A stretch of DNA of 64,000 bases from Nansenia antarctica. Lineage: Eukaryota; Chordata; Actinopteri; Argentiniformes; Microstomatidae. This document shows positions 26,601 through 38,200 of this stretch, piece after piece. Positions within the stretch are counted from its first letter, which is position 1; every line of letters begins with the position of its first letter. The position numbers and the translations under genes were made by a program. The stretch covers positions 63,249,956-63,313,955 of the forward strand of contig OZ022339.1 in assembly GCA_963989245.1 (NCBI GenBank), written 5' to 3'. Under the pieces are notes generated by a model. The model had not been told where the DNA came from. It was given only the letters and a program-made list of their open reading frames with translations, and did no database searches.

Positions 26601-26969
26601 CGTGCCGAACTGTGGGGGGGCGATCCGTACGGATCACGGATCAAATACTGACAAATGAATAAAGACACATAATAACTGAATAGTAAGCTGTAACAAAGCA
26701 AAATTAATTATATTATGGGTTAACCGTTAACCAGACATGTTACAGCCAAGTATAGTGTCTATAGTACAGTCAGATATAGTCAAGTACAGTATCTATAGTA
26801 TAGTCAAGTATAGTGTCCATAGTATAATCAAGTACAGTATCTATAGTATAGTCAAGTACAGTATCTATAGCAGGGGTCTTCAACTAAAATTCAAAGAGGT
26901 CCAGTTAGAGAAAATGTCCTCAAGCAAAGGTCCGGAACATCATAATGTCTAGATTGTGTTATGATTCAG

Positions 26970-27060
<91 letters not shown>

Positions 27061-29212
27061 TACATTTCAATAATATTTCAACAATATTTGTTGTCAAGTT
27101 TCACATTGAACTGGTGAGATTATTTACAACACATGCAATTGGACTGAGTTTGCTGGGCCGCTAAACCAGTGCCGTAAAGGCTAGAAAAGCAGCGCAGATT
27201 AAGAAACGCTCCGTCAAAATGTAATAATTCTCAATAATTCATTGGTTATAGGTCTGGGTCCGGATAGGAAGGCGTTTGCAGTGTTTCCTCCAGGATTTTT
27301 CACATTAGTGGCGGAGCGGTCAGTTTTCGCGATTTTTTTTGCGCGTGCACGCGCATAAAACGCACACTGGTGCTCAAAACAAAGACGTAATTTCACCAAA
27401 AACTAGAGGGTGGCAACAATTATAAATGTTTTAATAGCGGTTAAGTCATTAAAGCCGAGCAGGTGATTTTATATAGAAGATGATCAAATACCAATATATC
27501 CTACACCTGCAGCGGAACATGCAGAACGCGCATGACACACACACACACAGAAAGATCATCAGCTAATCGAATATGAAGTACACGAGAGATAATCCAGTGT
27601 TTCCTCTATATGCATTTATTGGTGGCGGGCCGCCACGAATGAATTTCCTCCGCCACCAAATGATTCAGACAGTCCACTTTGATTCAGGCTGCGCAGAAAG
27701 GCAGCGAGTTATTATGACCAGAGAACAGAAAAAAAGCATGTGTCCCTGAACGCTCCGCCAATCACTGTGAGTAAACTGACTCTGAGAATGTCCTCACGTC
27801 ACATTTTACCGTAATACCCTATATGTTGGTTGAAGTGCAACATCTCAGCTTTCAGGGACAGTTGGATTTTTTTCGATAGCACAAACCGTTTAGAAATTAC
27901 GGTAATTACAATGTCGGGTGCGGATTTGTGCCGGCGGTACATTCGGCGCAGAAGTGGTATCTATACCAGATAAATAATAACCATTTGCTTACGTACTTTT
28001 TCGTTTGTTTACATAGTCTGAAACTACAGATGGTAAGCTTTCAAATGATGCGTCATACATTGAAATCGGAAAAAAAAATCAAGACAACACGAGTATTTGA
28101 ATGTTTGTTTGTATCATGTTTTGCTCAAGAATGGTGACTGCTAAACGCTGCTAGCGGCTAACGTTTCGTTCTAAAACGAAAGTATTGTAACGTCCCCACT
28201 TGGACAGTGGTTGAAATAATGACAGATAGCTTCTCTCATGTAATCTGTGGGTTAAAAAAACGTATAAATCGTATAAAAAAACGATTCTTATGTGCCGTCA
28301 CTTTAGCAACGACACAGTATTGTCAAGGGGAAAAGAAGGGGAGACGATTTTTTTATTGACAACGGAATTACATGCAGCTAAAATTCAGGGAACATTTGGA
28401 CAATAAGAGACACACGGGGGAAGTACGGGAAAACAGGGCTCATGTGGGTGTCATCAAAGGTAAGAGTTTGTTTTCTTTAACTCAGCTGATACTCAGCTGT
28501 TTACCGAATGCTCCATCTGACTGATTTTACTTCTGTAATGTGGTGGGTTGACATAATTCACGCACGGAACTATAGGTTGAGAGTATTGTTCCGTCCGCAG
28601 TTGAGTGCGTAGTACCCAAGTTGTTTAGACTGTTCTATTTACTGCTTGAGTGTGTTGTTGACTAGGGCTGTCCCAAACGACTATTTTTCTATCGATTAAT
28701 CTATCGATTATTTAATTTACCGATTGGTCTACCGATTATTTTTTTGCTGTTCGGTTAATGTATCACTTAATTTTCCCCAAATAAATGTCAAAAACTTCTC
28801 TTATCAACATTTCAGTATTTTATTCAATTATTCTTGCACTGCAGGGCAATATTCCACACAACAAAAAAGATCCTCTCTTTCTTACAGTCCAACATAAAAT
28901 ATAATATTATAAAATATAAAAGTTAACTTCAAGTAAAAGGAAAAGTGCAAGTAATGCAGTAAATTCTGTAAAAAAGTGAAATTCTAACCGGAATACCGTA
29001 TACCTCTCAGTAACAATCTTTAACAATAACAATCTCAATAACAAACATAACATTCTCCCCCTCTCTCTGCTCTCCCCATCCCCCCTTAGCTCTCTCCCCC
29101 CCTCTCTCCCTTCTCCCCCCTCCACCTTAGGCATTACTGTGGAGGAATGTGAGCATGTCACACTCACACTCACACACAGACACACAGAGACAAAGATACA
29201 CACACATGCGTG

Positions 29213-29255
<43 letters not shown>

Positions 29256-30531
29256 GTTCCGTTGTGAGACAAGCATCACTAACGGCCCGCGACCAGTCAG
29301 AACAGGACTGTGGTAAACACAACAGCTTAGCTAGTACTGTTTTAGGAGATAAATATGGAGATAATAGGGCTATGCCCCGGGGTAGAAACACAAGACTGGC
29401 TGGATAAGGTCTACAGGTCCTCACGGTCATTTTAAGCCGTCAGCCAGCTTTCTACGACCACGGGAAGTCATGTTAAAAGTGAAGTTACTTCTGTTAAACT
29501 GGCTATAAGCTAACATCGCTAATCGCTAACTCTCTCCGTGTTTGCACTGGTCGCAGCCATTTTGTTTATTTACGACTAACCGACGCATATTACGCAAACC
29601 GACGTATTGACGTAGTCGATGACGTCGATGACGTCGACTAATCGTAACAGCCCTATTGTTGACAATCGTTCATGTCCTTCATTAAACATTTAGCTTTGTC
29701 ATTTGATACGCCGCCTATGACTACCATCTCTCTGCACTACAGTAAACAGTTAATCAGTAACATTAGCCGCTTTTGTGCTCATGTAGGCCTACTTCGTATT
29801 ATATTATAGCTGATGATCTTTGTGTGTGTGTATGTGACTGTCAGTCCCAAGTTTATATTCTGTATATTCTCTTCTTTTTTTTGGGTCATCCTCTAGTTTT
29901 GGCTGAAATTAGGTCGTTGTTTTGAGCGCGCGTGCGCGTTTCATGCGCGTGCACGCGGGAAAAAAGGGCTATCCGCCACCAATGTAAAAATTCCTGGAGG
30001 AAACACTGTAATCAGCTCATCGAATATGAAGTACACAAGAGTAGAGTACACATGGAACCGGGAACGCGCATACAGCACTGAACAACATCCGTAGAATATA
30101 AACTTGTGCCCCGCGGTGGCGTAGCGGTCTAAGCACTAGCCACTAGTGCAAGCTGCCCACCGGGGACTGGGATCGAATCCCGGTCTCGCCAGACCCGGAT
30201 ATGGCCGAGGCACACAGGGAGCGGCATATTGAGCGGCCGCTCCAGAGGGCGGTATAGGACTATTTCCGGACAAGGATCCGTCGCGCAACAGCGCCCCCGG
30301 GGTGCCGGAATAACGGTGCTGGGCTCGAGGAGCCAGTCAGCTAGTCTGCCTGGCGATCTCCTTTGGGGCTGCCGGCCACAGGGTCGTGCGGCGGATCCTA
30401 CGCAATAGGCAGGGGATAATTGGATGCTAGGTTGGGTTCAATTGGATACTAAATTGGGTGAAAAAGGGATAAAATCTGAAGATTTTTTTTTTATATATAT
30501 ATATATATATATAAACTTGTGACTGACAGTC

Positions 30532-30574
<43 letters not shown>

Positions 30575-33500
30575 AAAAAGATCATCAGCTCATCAATACG
30601 AAGTAGGCCTACATGAGAGTACACGCACAAAACCGGCTAACGTTACTCATTAACTGTTTACACAAGTAAAAGCATTCGGTAACCAACAACAGCAAGGTAA
30701 TGCTATCAGTTGAGTTAAAGAAAACCAACTCTTACCTTTGAGGACACCAACATGAGCCCTGCTTACCCGTACCTCCGCCGTTCTGTTCGTGGTGATTTTA
30801 GAGGCAATAGATTATTTTTGCCCCGCGCATATTGCTATGAACAGTTGGAAGCTAGCATTAGGTGCGAGAATGCTCGGTTAACCCATTAGCGGGAACATTA
30901 TTTGTTTCACAAAAAACAACAAAAACAGCTGATTTAGTTGACAGAGACATACATTACGAATGTTCATTTAAAATACTCTATACTGAGCACTGGTATAAGA
31001 ACATGAACCAGAGAACAGCAGTAAATGCAATAACCCACAGTCGTCGCTGATGATGTTGCATTTTCGATTAGGGTAGGTTTACGGGATTAAAGGGACGGGC
31101 GCCGGGCGAGAGAGAGAGAGAGGAGAGTGATTTCTTGAAATCCAAATGTCCCGCGAAATTCGGACCAATCACAAAACTGTTTTGAAAGCGCGTCGCCGCG
31201 CGCCTGTTGAGAGCGATTCAGTCTCGATTGCAGTGCGAACACAAACGACAAGGTTAATTGCAACATTGTAACATATTGTAACTAACTACGCCCTAAATCG
31301 TAACGAAATGTAGGTCTGGAAGCGGCCAAAATCTAGCTTCAATCAGCTTTTTTTCTGTTCTCCGGTCATAATAACTCGCTGCCTTTCTGCGCAGCCTGAA
31401 TCAAAGTGGACTGTCTGAATCAATTAGTGGCGGAGGAAATTCATTTGTGGCGGCTCGCCACGAATAAATGCATATAGAGGAAACACTGCGTTTGGGTCCG
31501 AGCCCGGACCGAGGTCCGCCAGTTGGTGATGGCTGATCTATAGTATAGTCTAGTACAGTATCTATAGTATAGTCATGTATAGTGTCTATAGTACAGTCAG
31601 GTATAGTCAAGTATAGTGTCTATAGTATAGTCAAGTATAATAATAATAATAATTCATTGTATTTATATAACGCTTTTCCGAGGCTCAAAGACGCTGGTCT
31701 TAGTATAGTGTCTATAGTATAGTCAGGTATAGTGTCTATAGTACAGTCAAGTACAGTGTCTATAGTACAGTCAAGTACAGTGTCTATAGTACAGTCAGGT
31801 ACAGTGACGTCCCTCTACTTACAGTGACACAGTTGTCATAGGCGTCTCGGACCACCTCATACTCGATCTCCTTCCAGCCCTTCAGGGACTTGTCGACGAG
31901 GACCTGGGAGGTGTGGGCGAACGCCGAGGTCACCAGGGTGATCAGCTCCTCCCTGGTGTTGGCGAAGCCGGAGCCCAGCCCGCCGAGGGCGTACGCCGCG
32001 CGCACCAGGACGGGGTAGCCCAGACGATCTGCAGCCGCCGCTGCCTGTGGGCGTGGAGGGGGGAGAGAGAGCACACATACAGAGATGTCTCCAAGGGAGT
32101 TTGAGAGAGAGTGAGGTTGTGTGTGTGTACGTTACAGCGCTGTGTCGCTGGGAGTGTGTGGAGGTACATGTGAACAAAGTAATCACGCTCACCTCACCAG
32201 CTCATAGTGTGCATGAGTGTGAGGGCACGTGTGTGTGTGTGTGTGTATGTGTGTGTGTGTGTGGTGGTCTGACGGCGCACCCTCGCCTCACCTGTTCCAC
32301 AGACAGTGCCGCCTCACTGGGTGCCACGTGCTCGTTGATCTCCTCCATCTTCTCCACAAACACCTTCCTGTCCTCCGTCATCTCGATGGCGGCCACGGGC
32401 GTGCCCAGCACGCGCACGTTGTACTTCTCCAGGACGCCGCGCTTGGTCAGCTCCACGCCACAGTTCAGAGCGGTCTGCCCCCCGAAGGTCAGCAGGACGC
32501 CGTCTGGACGCTCATTCTTGATCACCTGAAGCAAGGGAAACGAACCGGGGGGGGGTCAGTTAATCCTGAGGGCTTACTAGTGGTGGTGTTCCCAGGTGGG
32601 ATTTCAACTCATGACCTTCTGATCACCATCACTACTACTACTACTACTACTACTACTCACTATCCATTACTACCCCCATCCTCAGGCTGGACTCCAATCA
32701 CAACGTGTAAACGTTTAACACTGCCTAGGCTTCAGCTAAGACTGCCTTGTGGCAGGAGACCCAGGTTCAATACCTGTTGGGTGACACTCACTTTCTACTG
32801 ATCTACTGTCAGTTCTGAGATTCTGAGCCAGTTGTGCTACACGGCTACACGTGGCTTGCTTCTTTACCACTGTGGTCAGAGGTCAGTGTGTGGACTAGAC
32901 CGGAGCATGCAGCAGGTGACGCTGTGGAGGTGGTGGGCAGGTCTTTTGACTCACCTGGGTGACGTACTCTGGGGTGAGAGGCAGGAAGTAGACCTTGTCC
33001 GCAAGGCCCTTGGAGGTCTGGACTGTAGCGATGTTGGGGTTGATGAGCACAGTCTGGATGTTCTCTTCCTTCAGGGCCTTGATGGCCTGGGGGGTCGGTG
33101 GGGGTGGGGGGGGACACAGAAGAGGAGCTGGTTAGTTTTAGCACACCCTCAAAATAAACATGGGAGTGAAATGTACTACAAATGACACCTGCTGGGGCAC
33201 CAAACATTCTCAAACAGAATAGGTATTATTTCCAATACATTATTCTATTATATTCTATAATTCTACAATTATTATTCTATAGTTCTTGATTACTACAATC
33301 TGAGCCAATCCCAAGAACACACTTCTTTATATTCCATACCAAAACCCTTTGTCTCCAGTGTGTGCCTATTGCTGTTGTGTGTGTGTGTGTGTGTCACCTG
33401 AGAGCCAGAGTAGTCAAACTCCCCAGCCTGTCCGATGGAGAGACCTCCGGACCCCAGGATCAGCACCTTCCTGGGCCGGACAAACTCCTCGGGCTTGGGA

Positions 33501-35207
33501 GAGTCGGGGAAGGTCAGGTGCTCCGTCAGTCTCTCCTTCACTAACAGCATGAAGAGAAGGTGCTCATTAATATCCCACAGCTCTGACATTGGAGGCATTT
33601 TTCCGCAAAATGTTTTAGAAATTGTTCTGCAATGTTTTCAGGGGTCTAGGTAGATGTCCTGCATAATAATAACTGTAGAAAAAGTGTATGACACAGTAAC
33701 AGTGTTTCCTCTATATGCATTAATTCGCGGCGGGCCGCCACAAATTAATTTTCTCCGCCACTAATTGATTCAGTTATTATGACCGGAGAACAGAAGAAAA
33801 AGCAGATTGAAGCTAGATTTAGGCCGCTTCCAGACCTACATTTCGTTACGATTTAGGGTGTAGTAAATTACAATATGTTACAATGTTGCAATTAACCTCG
33901 TCGTTTGTGTTCGCACTGCAATCGAGACTGAATCGCTCTCAACAGGCGCGCGGCGCGAGGCAACGCGCTTGCAAAACAGTTTTGTGATTGGTCCGAATTT
34001 CGCGGGACATTTGGATTTCAGGAAATCACTCTCCTCTCTCTCTCTTCGCCCATCGCCGGTGCCTTTAATCCCGTATCCTAATCGAAAATGCAACATCATC
34101 AGCGACGACTGTGGGTTATTGCATTTACTGCTGTTCTCTGGTTCATGTTCTTATACCAGTGAACATTCGTAATGTAGTCTCTGATGTTCATGGTCAACTA
34201 AATCAGCCTATTTTGTGAAACAAATAATGTTCCCGCTAATGGGTTAACCGAGCAGCCTCTAATGCTAGCTTCGAACTATTAATAGCATAAACGTTGGTAA
34301 ATGTCATAAACGACACAGTATTGGCAGGGGGAAAGAAGGGTAGTCGAATTTTTATTGACAACGGATTTACATGCTGGAAAAACATGCAGCTAAAATTCAG
34401 GGAACATTTGGAGAGAGAGACACAAGGTGTGGTCGCATGGTCTAATTACAGGGCAAAATGCGCGGGGCAAAAATAATCTATTGCCTCTAAAATCATCACG
34501 AACAGAACGGCGGAGGTACGGGTAAACAGGGTTCATGTCGCTGTCATTAAAGGTAAGAATTGGTTTTCTTTAACTCAGCTGATACATTACCTTGCTGTTG
34601 GTTGTTTACCGAATCTGTCACTAGGGATGCTCCGATCTGGATTTTTGGGGCCGATACCGATCACCGATTTTTTTCCTCAAGATCAACCGATACCGATACC
34701 GATTTTTTTTTAAATACATAACTGTAGGCCTACTGACTGGATAGCCTACATATTTTTTGCTTTTTAGACAAAAGTTTTGATCCATTAGGCACCAAGCAAA
34801 CGCAGACCCATTTTTATGGCATAGTAAAAGTCTGGCCTATCACCCAGTTAGGGCCTGAAGCCCAAGTCAGTCGATATGGCTGTATAAAAGACATCATAAA
34901 CGTGGCCTTCATGGTTTACATACTGTTACGTCCTCCTATGTTTTCTGTTCAGTTATCTGTCTTCCCCAGGGAAAAAAATAAAAAAATAAATAAAATATCG
35001 GTTTTTGCGATCGGCCATTTTTGCCGATCACCGATCGAGTCATTTGGAGTGAAATCGGCCGATTTAAATCGGTGGCCGATAAATCGGAGCATCCCTATCT
35101 GTCACACTGTGATTTTACTTACCGGTACTAGTGAGTAACATTAGCCGGTTTTGTGCGTGTACCCTCATGTAGGACTTCTTCGTATTGATGAGCTGATGAT
35201 CTTTCAT

Positions 35208-35251
<44 letters not shown>

Positions 35252-38200
35252 ACTGTCAGTCACAAGTTTATATTCTACGGATGTTGTTCAGTGCGGTATG
35301 CGCGTTCCCGGTTCCATGTGTGCTCTACTCTTGTGTACTTCATATTCGATGAGCTGATTATCTCTAGTGTACTTCATATTCGACGAGCTGATGATCTTTC
35401 TGTGTGTGTCAGTGTCTTGGGCGTATCTGTCAGTCACATGTATATTATACGGTAACTGATGTTCAGTGCTGTATGCGCGTTCTGCATGTTCTGCTGCAGC
35501 TGTAGGATATCTTGGCTTTAATGACTTAACCTCTATTTATAACAAAAAAAAATGTTACCACCCTCTAGTTTTTGGTGAAATTACGTCTTTGTTTTGAGCG
35601 CCATGGCGCGTTGCACGCGAAAAATCACCACCCCGCCACTAATGTGAGGAATCCTGGAGGAAACACTGCAGTATATGTGTATGTCAATGTGTATAATACA
35701 GATATGCTCCCCACTATCCCCCTGTACAGTTTCTCTACTGTAAATAAATGAATAATAATACAAAAAGATATATATTCTAGCATTGTGACTGCCAATGGCC
35801 CCTGGTCCTAGCATAGATTTGTTTTTCTTATGATGACTAATGGATAGATGATTCAAATACCGGTACTTAGACAAATGTATTTGTTATAAGTCTCTTGGGA
35901 TAAAGGTAATATGTAATATGAGAGTGGAGGAGAGAACATGTACAGTGTATCTAACCTGGTTTGCCAGTCTTGCCCTCCTTGCCATCTCTGACGGTGTCCA
36001 GAAACACATCAAACAGGCTGACCAGGTCTGTGGGCCCGGCCATGTGCTCTGGGTGGAACTGGACACTGAGGAGACACAGACAACACAATATCAACATCAG
36101 CACCTGAGACACAGACAACACAATATCAACATCAGCACCTGAGACACAGACAACACAATATCAACATCAGCACCTGAGACACAGACAACACAATATCAAC
36201 ATCAGCACCTGAGACATTGACAACACAATATCAACATCAGCACCTGAGACACGGACAACACAATATCAACATCAGCACCTGAGACATTGACAACACAATA
36301 TCAATATCAACAACTGAGACATAGACAACACAATATCAACACCTGAGACATGGACAACACAATATCAATATCAACACCTGAGCGACCTCTTTTTCTGTGT
36401 TAACATAAGTATCTAGAGAGAACATTTATTTATTCATTACATCGACATTTTTCTCCTACACAGTGCCCTGCATAAGTAATGGGACAGTTAAGCATTTTTT
36501 GTTCTTTTGGCTCTAAACACCAAAAGTTTGGATTTGAAATCAAACAATTACTGTTAGGTTAAAGCAGAGATTTGTGTACATATTGGTTTCACCAATTCAG
36601 TAAAAAAATATTTTTTTATGAATAGTCTCCCTATTTCCGGGTACCCATGTATGCATGCACGTATGAGAAATGTACAATGTAGTTTCACAACAAAGAACGT
36701 ACATTCTGGGTAATATTACTTTTTACTATGCATTCACTTCACACTGAAAGTAACATATTGTACATCTATAACACTGCCTTGCTTTGTTGTTGACTGTGTT
36801 GTTTACACTCACTGTCTCAATCCAATCACCGTTGCGTCTAATCTGCATTACCCGAGGAGACGTACCCACCCACCCCCCTGTCTATGGGGTCTTACCTGAA
36901 CAGGTGTTTGGAGTTGTGGACGATGCCCTCACTGGTCTGGTCGTTGGCGTTGGTAAAGAGTACGTCCCAGTCCTCCGGGAGGGTGAGGGGGTCAACAGCA
37001 AAGCCGTGGTTCTGAGACGTGATGTAACAGCGCTCTGTACCCTTGTGAATGCACGGCTGGTTATGACCACGGTTGCCGTACCTAGGAACAAACAGACACA
37101 CAGTCATGAAAGAGGTCATGTGGATGTAGTAGTCCTGTTTCTACTGCAGGTTTCGGATCAATTTAAATTGTATTCACTCGACGCAAGAAGCAAAATACAA
37201 TTCTAATTCTAAGTATTGACACTAGCCCAATGTTTTTCATAGAGAGTTTTCAATTCTACTACTACTACTGACCAAGAGGATGGCTGCATCCAAGATGCAG
37301 AGACATAATATTACTGCAGAACATTCTGATTCCCAGTGGTCAAGGTCTTGGTGATTGATATAAACCCTGTGAACTTCAACTCTGTCCAGCTGCAAAGCCA
37401 CAAATTCCACAGGGACAAAAGGAAAGACTGGCATCTGAACTGGCCTTGGAACGAACACCAACAAAGTAACTATCCCCCCAATTCCCAGGAACTTTCCCAA
37501 AACAAACCGCTGGCCTCTCCAGCACCTCAGCAATAGACTAGGCCTCCTCCAGACTGCTGCGCTCAGCAGAAAAGTACATTTCACACCACAGCGCTCCCAG
37601 AGAAATGAGGACGAGGCCTGGGAAACGCAGAGAGTTGAGGGGGGCTACCGAGACAGTAGCATCAACACTAGATGCATAGGCTTTGTCTCCACTTTAAGCT
37701 TTACAAAGACAAGAGTCAGCAGGACCTAAGACAAGAGGGGCAGAGGGAGAGAGGGAGAGGGAGAGGCAGTTCCGTCCCTGTCCCCTTAGGCCATGACAAT
37801 AGCCAGTACCCTGAGTGAAGAGAGTAGTACTTTATTGATCCTATTGTGAACAGAAATTGGTTATTTCCTCACTTCATTTTGAAGGTCTTCGCTCCGATAA
37901 CGAGAGAGAGAAGCTGGTGTCCGAGACAGATCCCGAACACGGGCTTGGGGTTGTCCACACACACCACCTTCTTCACGTTGTCTATGGTCTCCTTACAGAA
38001 CTGGGGGTCCCCCGGACCGTTGCTGATGAACAGTCCGTCGTAATCTGCAAGGGAAAAAACATTGTTGTCATACCATCATCTCTTCAACCTGCCATGTCAT
38101 GACACAGAGGGAGTCATGCAGTCCTACAAACCGTTTTGCAATTGTTATTATTATTTTTAAAACGTGTCATCAATGAAGGATCCCAATTGAAGGTGTGATT

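Larger units (their letters stand above)
27279..31488 (-). mobile_element. TIR element of the 1.4-kb family, reverse copy, inside hAT-A
   Basis: In reverse it starts CAGTGTTTCCTCTATATG at 31488 and ends GAGGAAACACTG at 27279. A 6-base duplication CGTTTG stands at 27273-27278 and 31489-31494. After removal of the nested copy (27595-30008) and the SINE (30109-30508) it is about 1.4 kb, the same as its relatives. No conserved protein is readable. Confidence 0.75.
26871..31535. mobile_element. Outer hAT element (hAT-A) of the nested stack
   Basis: The ends CAGGGGTCTTCAACTA and AGTTGGTGATGGCTG are imperfect inverted repeats. Exact 8-base duplications ATCTATAG flank them at 26863-26870 and 31536-31543, as expected for hAT. 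Its own sequence is only 26871-27278 and 31489-31535, about 455 bases; the rest is younger insertions. An (AT)n tract of about 80 bases is at 26975-27055. No transposase is present. Confidence 0.8.
26740..31806. repeat. Minisatellite of about 24-27 bp units, split by a 4.7-kb transposon insertion
   Basis: Units of the form AGTGTCTATAGTATAGTCA fill 26740-26870 and resume at 31536-31806, ending just before CAD exon 12. Between the two halves stands the hAT element 26871-31535. The TSD ATCTATAG is itself part of the repeat unit, so the array was contiguous before insertion. Confidence 0.8.
22652..33540 (-). other. cad: CAD exons 9-18: carbamoyl-phosphate synthetase, A half
   Basis: Exons: 33398-33540, 32955-33086, 32292-32525, 31823-32044, 25414-25602, 24937-25061, 24567-24700, 24337-24449, 23967-24217, 22652-22898 (about residues 369-965). 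The nucleotide-binding start GSGGLSIGQAGEFDYSGSQ is in exon 9 and the ATP-grasp segments [20 protein letters not shown] in exon 14. Exon 18 also carries the start of the B half (GSGVYRIGSSVEFDWCAVG). Thr454 in FLPLTPEYV corresponds to the mammalian MAP-kinase site Thr456. Intron 12 (25603-31822 side) is about 6.2 kb and carries the nested transposon stack. Confidence 0.95.

Noticed and set aside
30109..30200. A tRNA gene
   Set aside because: A- and B-box-like motifs are present, but the stretch is the head of a 400-base SINE with a target duplication and a second copy at 48.6 kb; no cloverleaf is kept.
36068..36385. CRISPR-like array of regular repeats
   Set aside because: Units of 35 bases are contiguous with no unique spacers, in an intron of a vertebrate gene.
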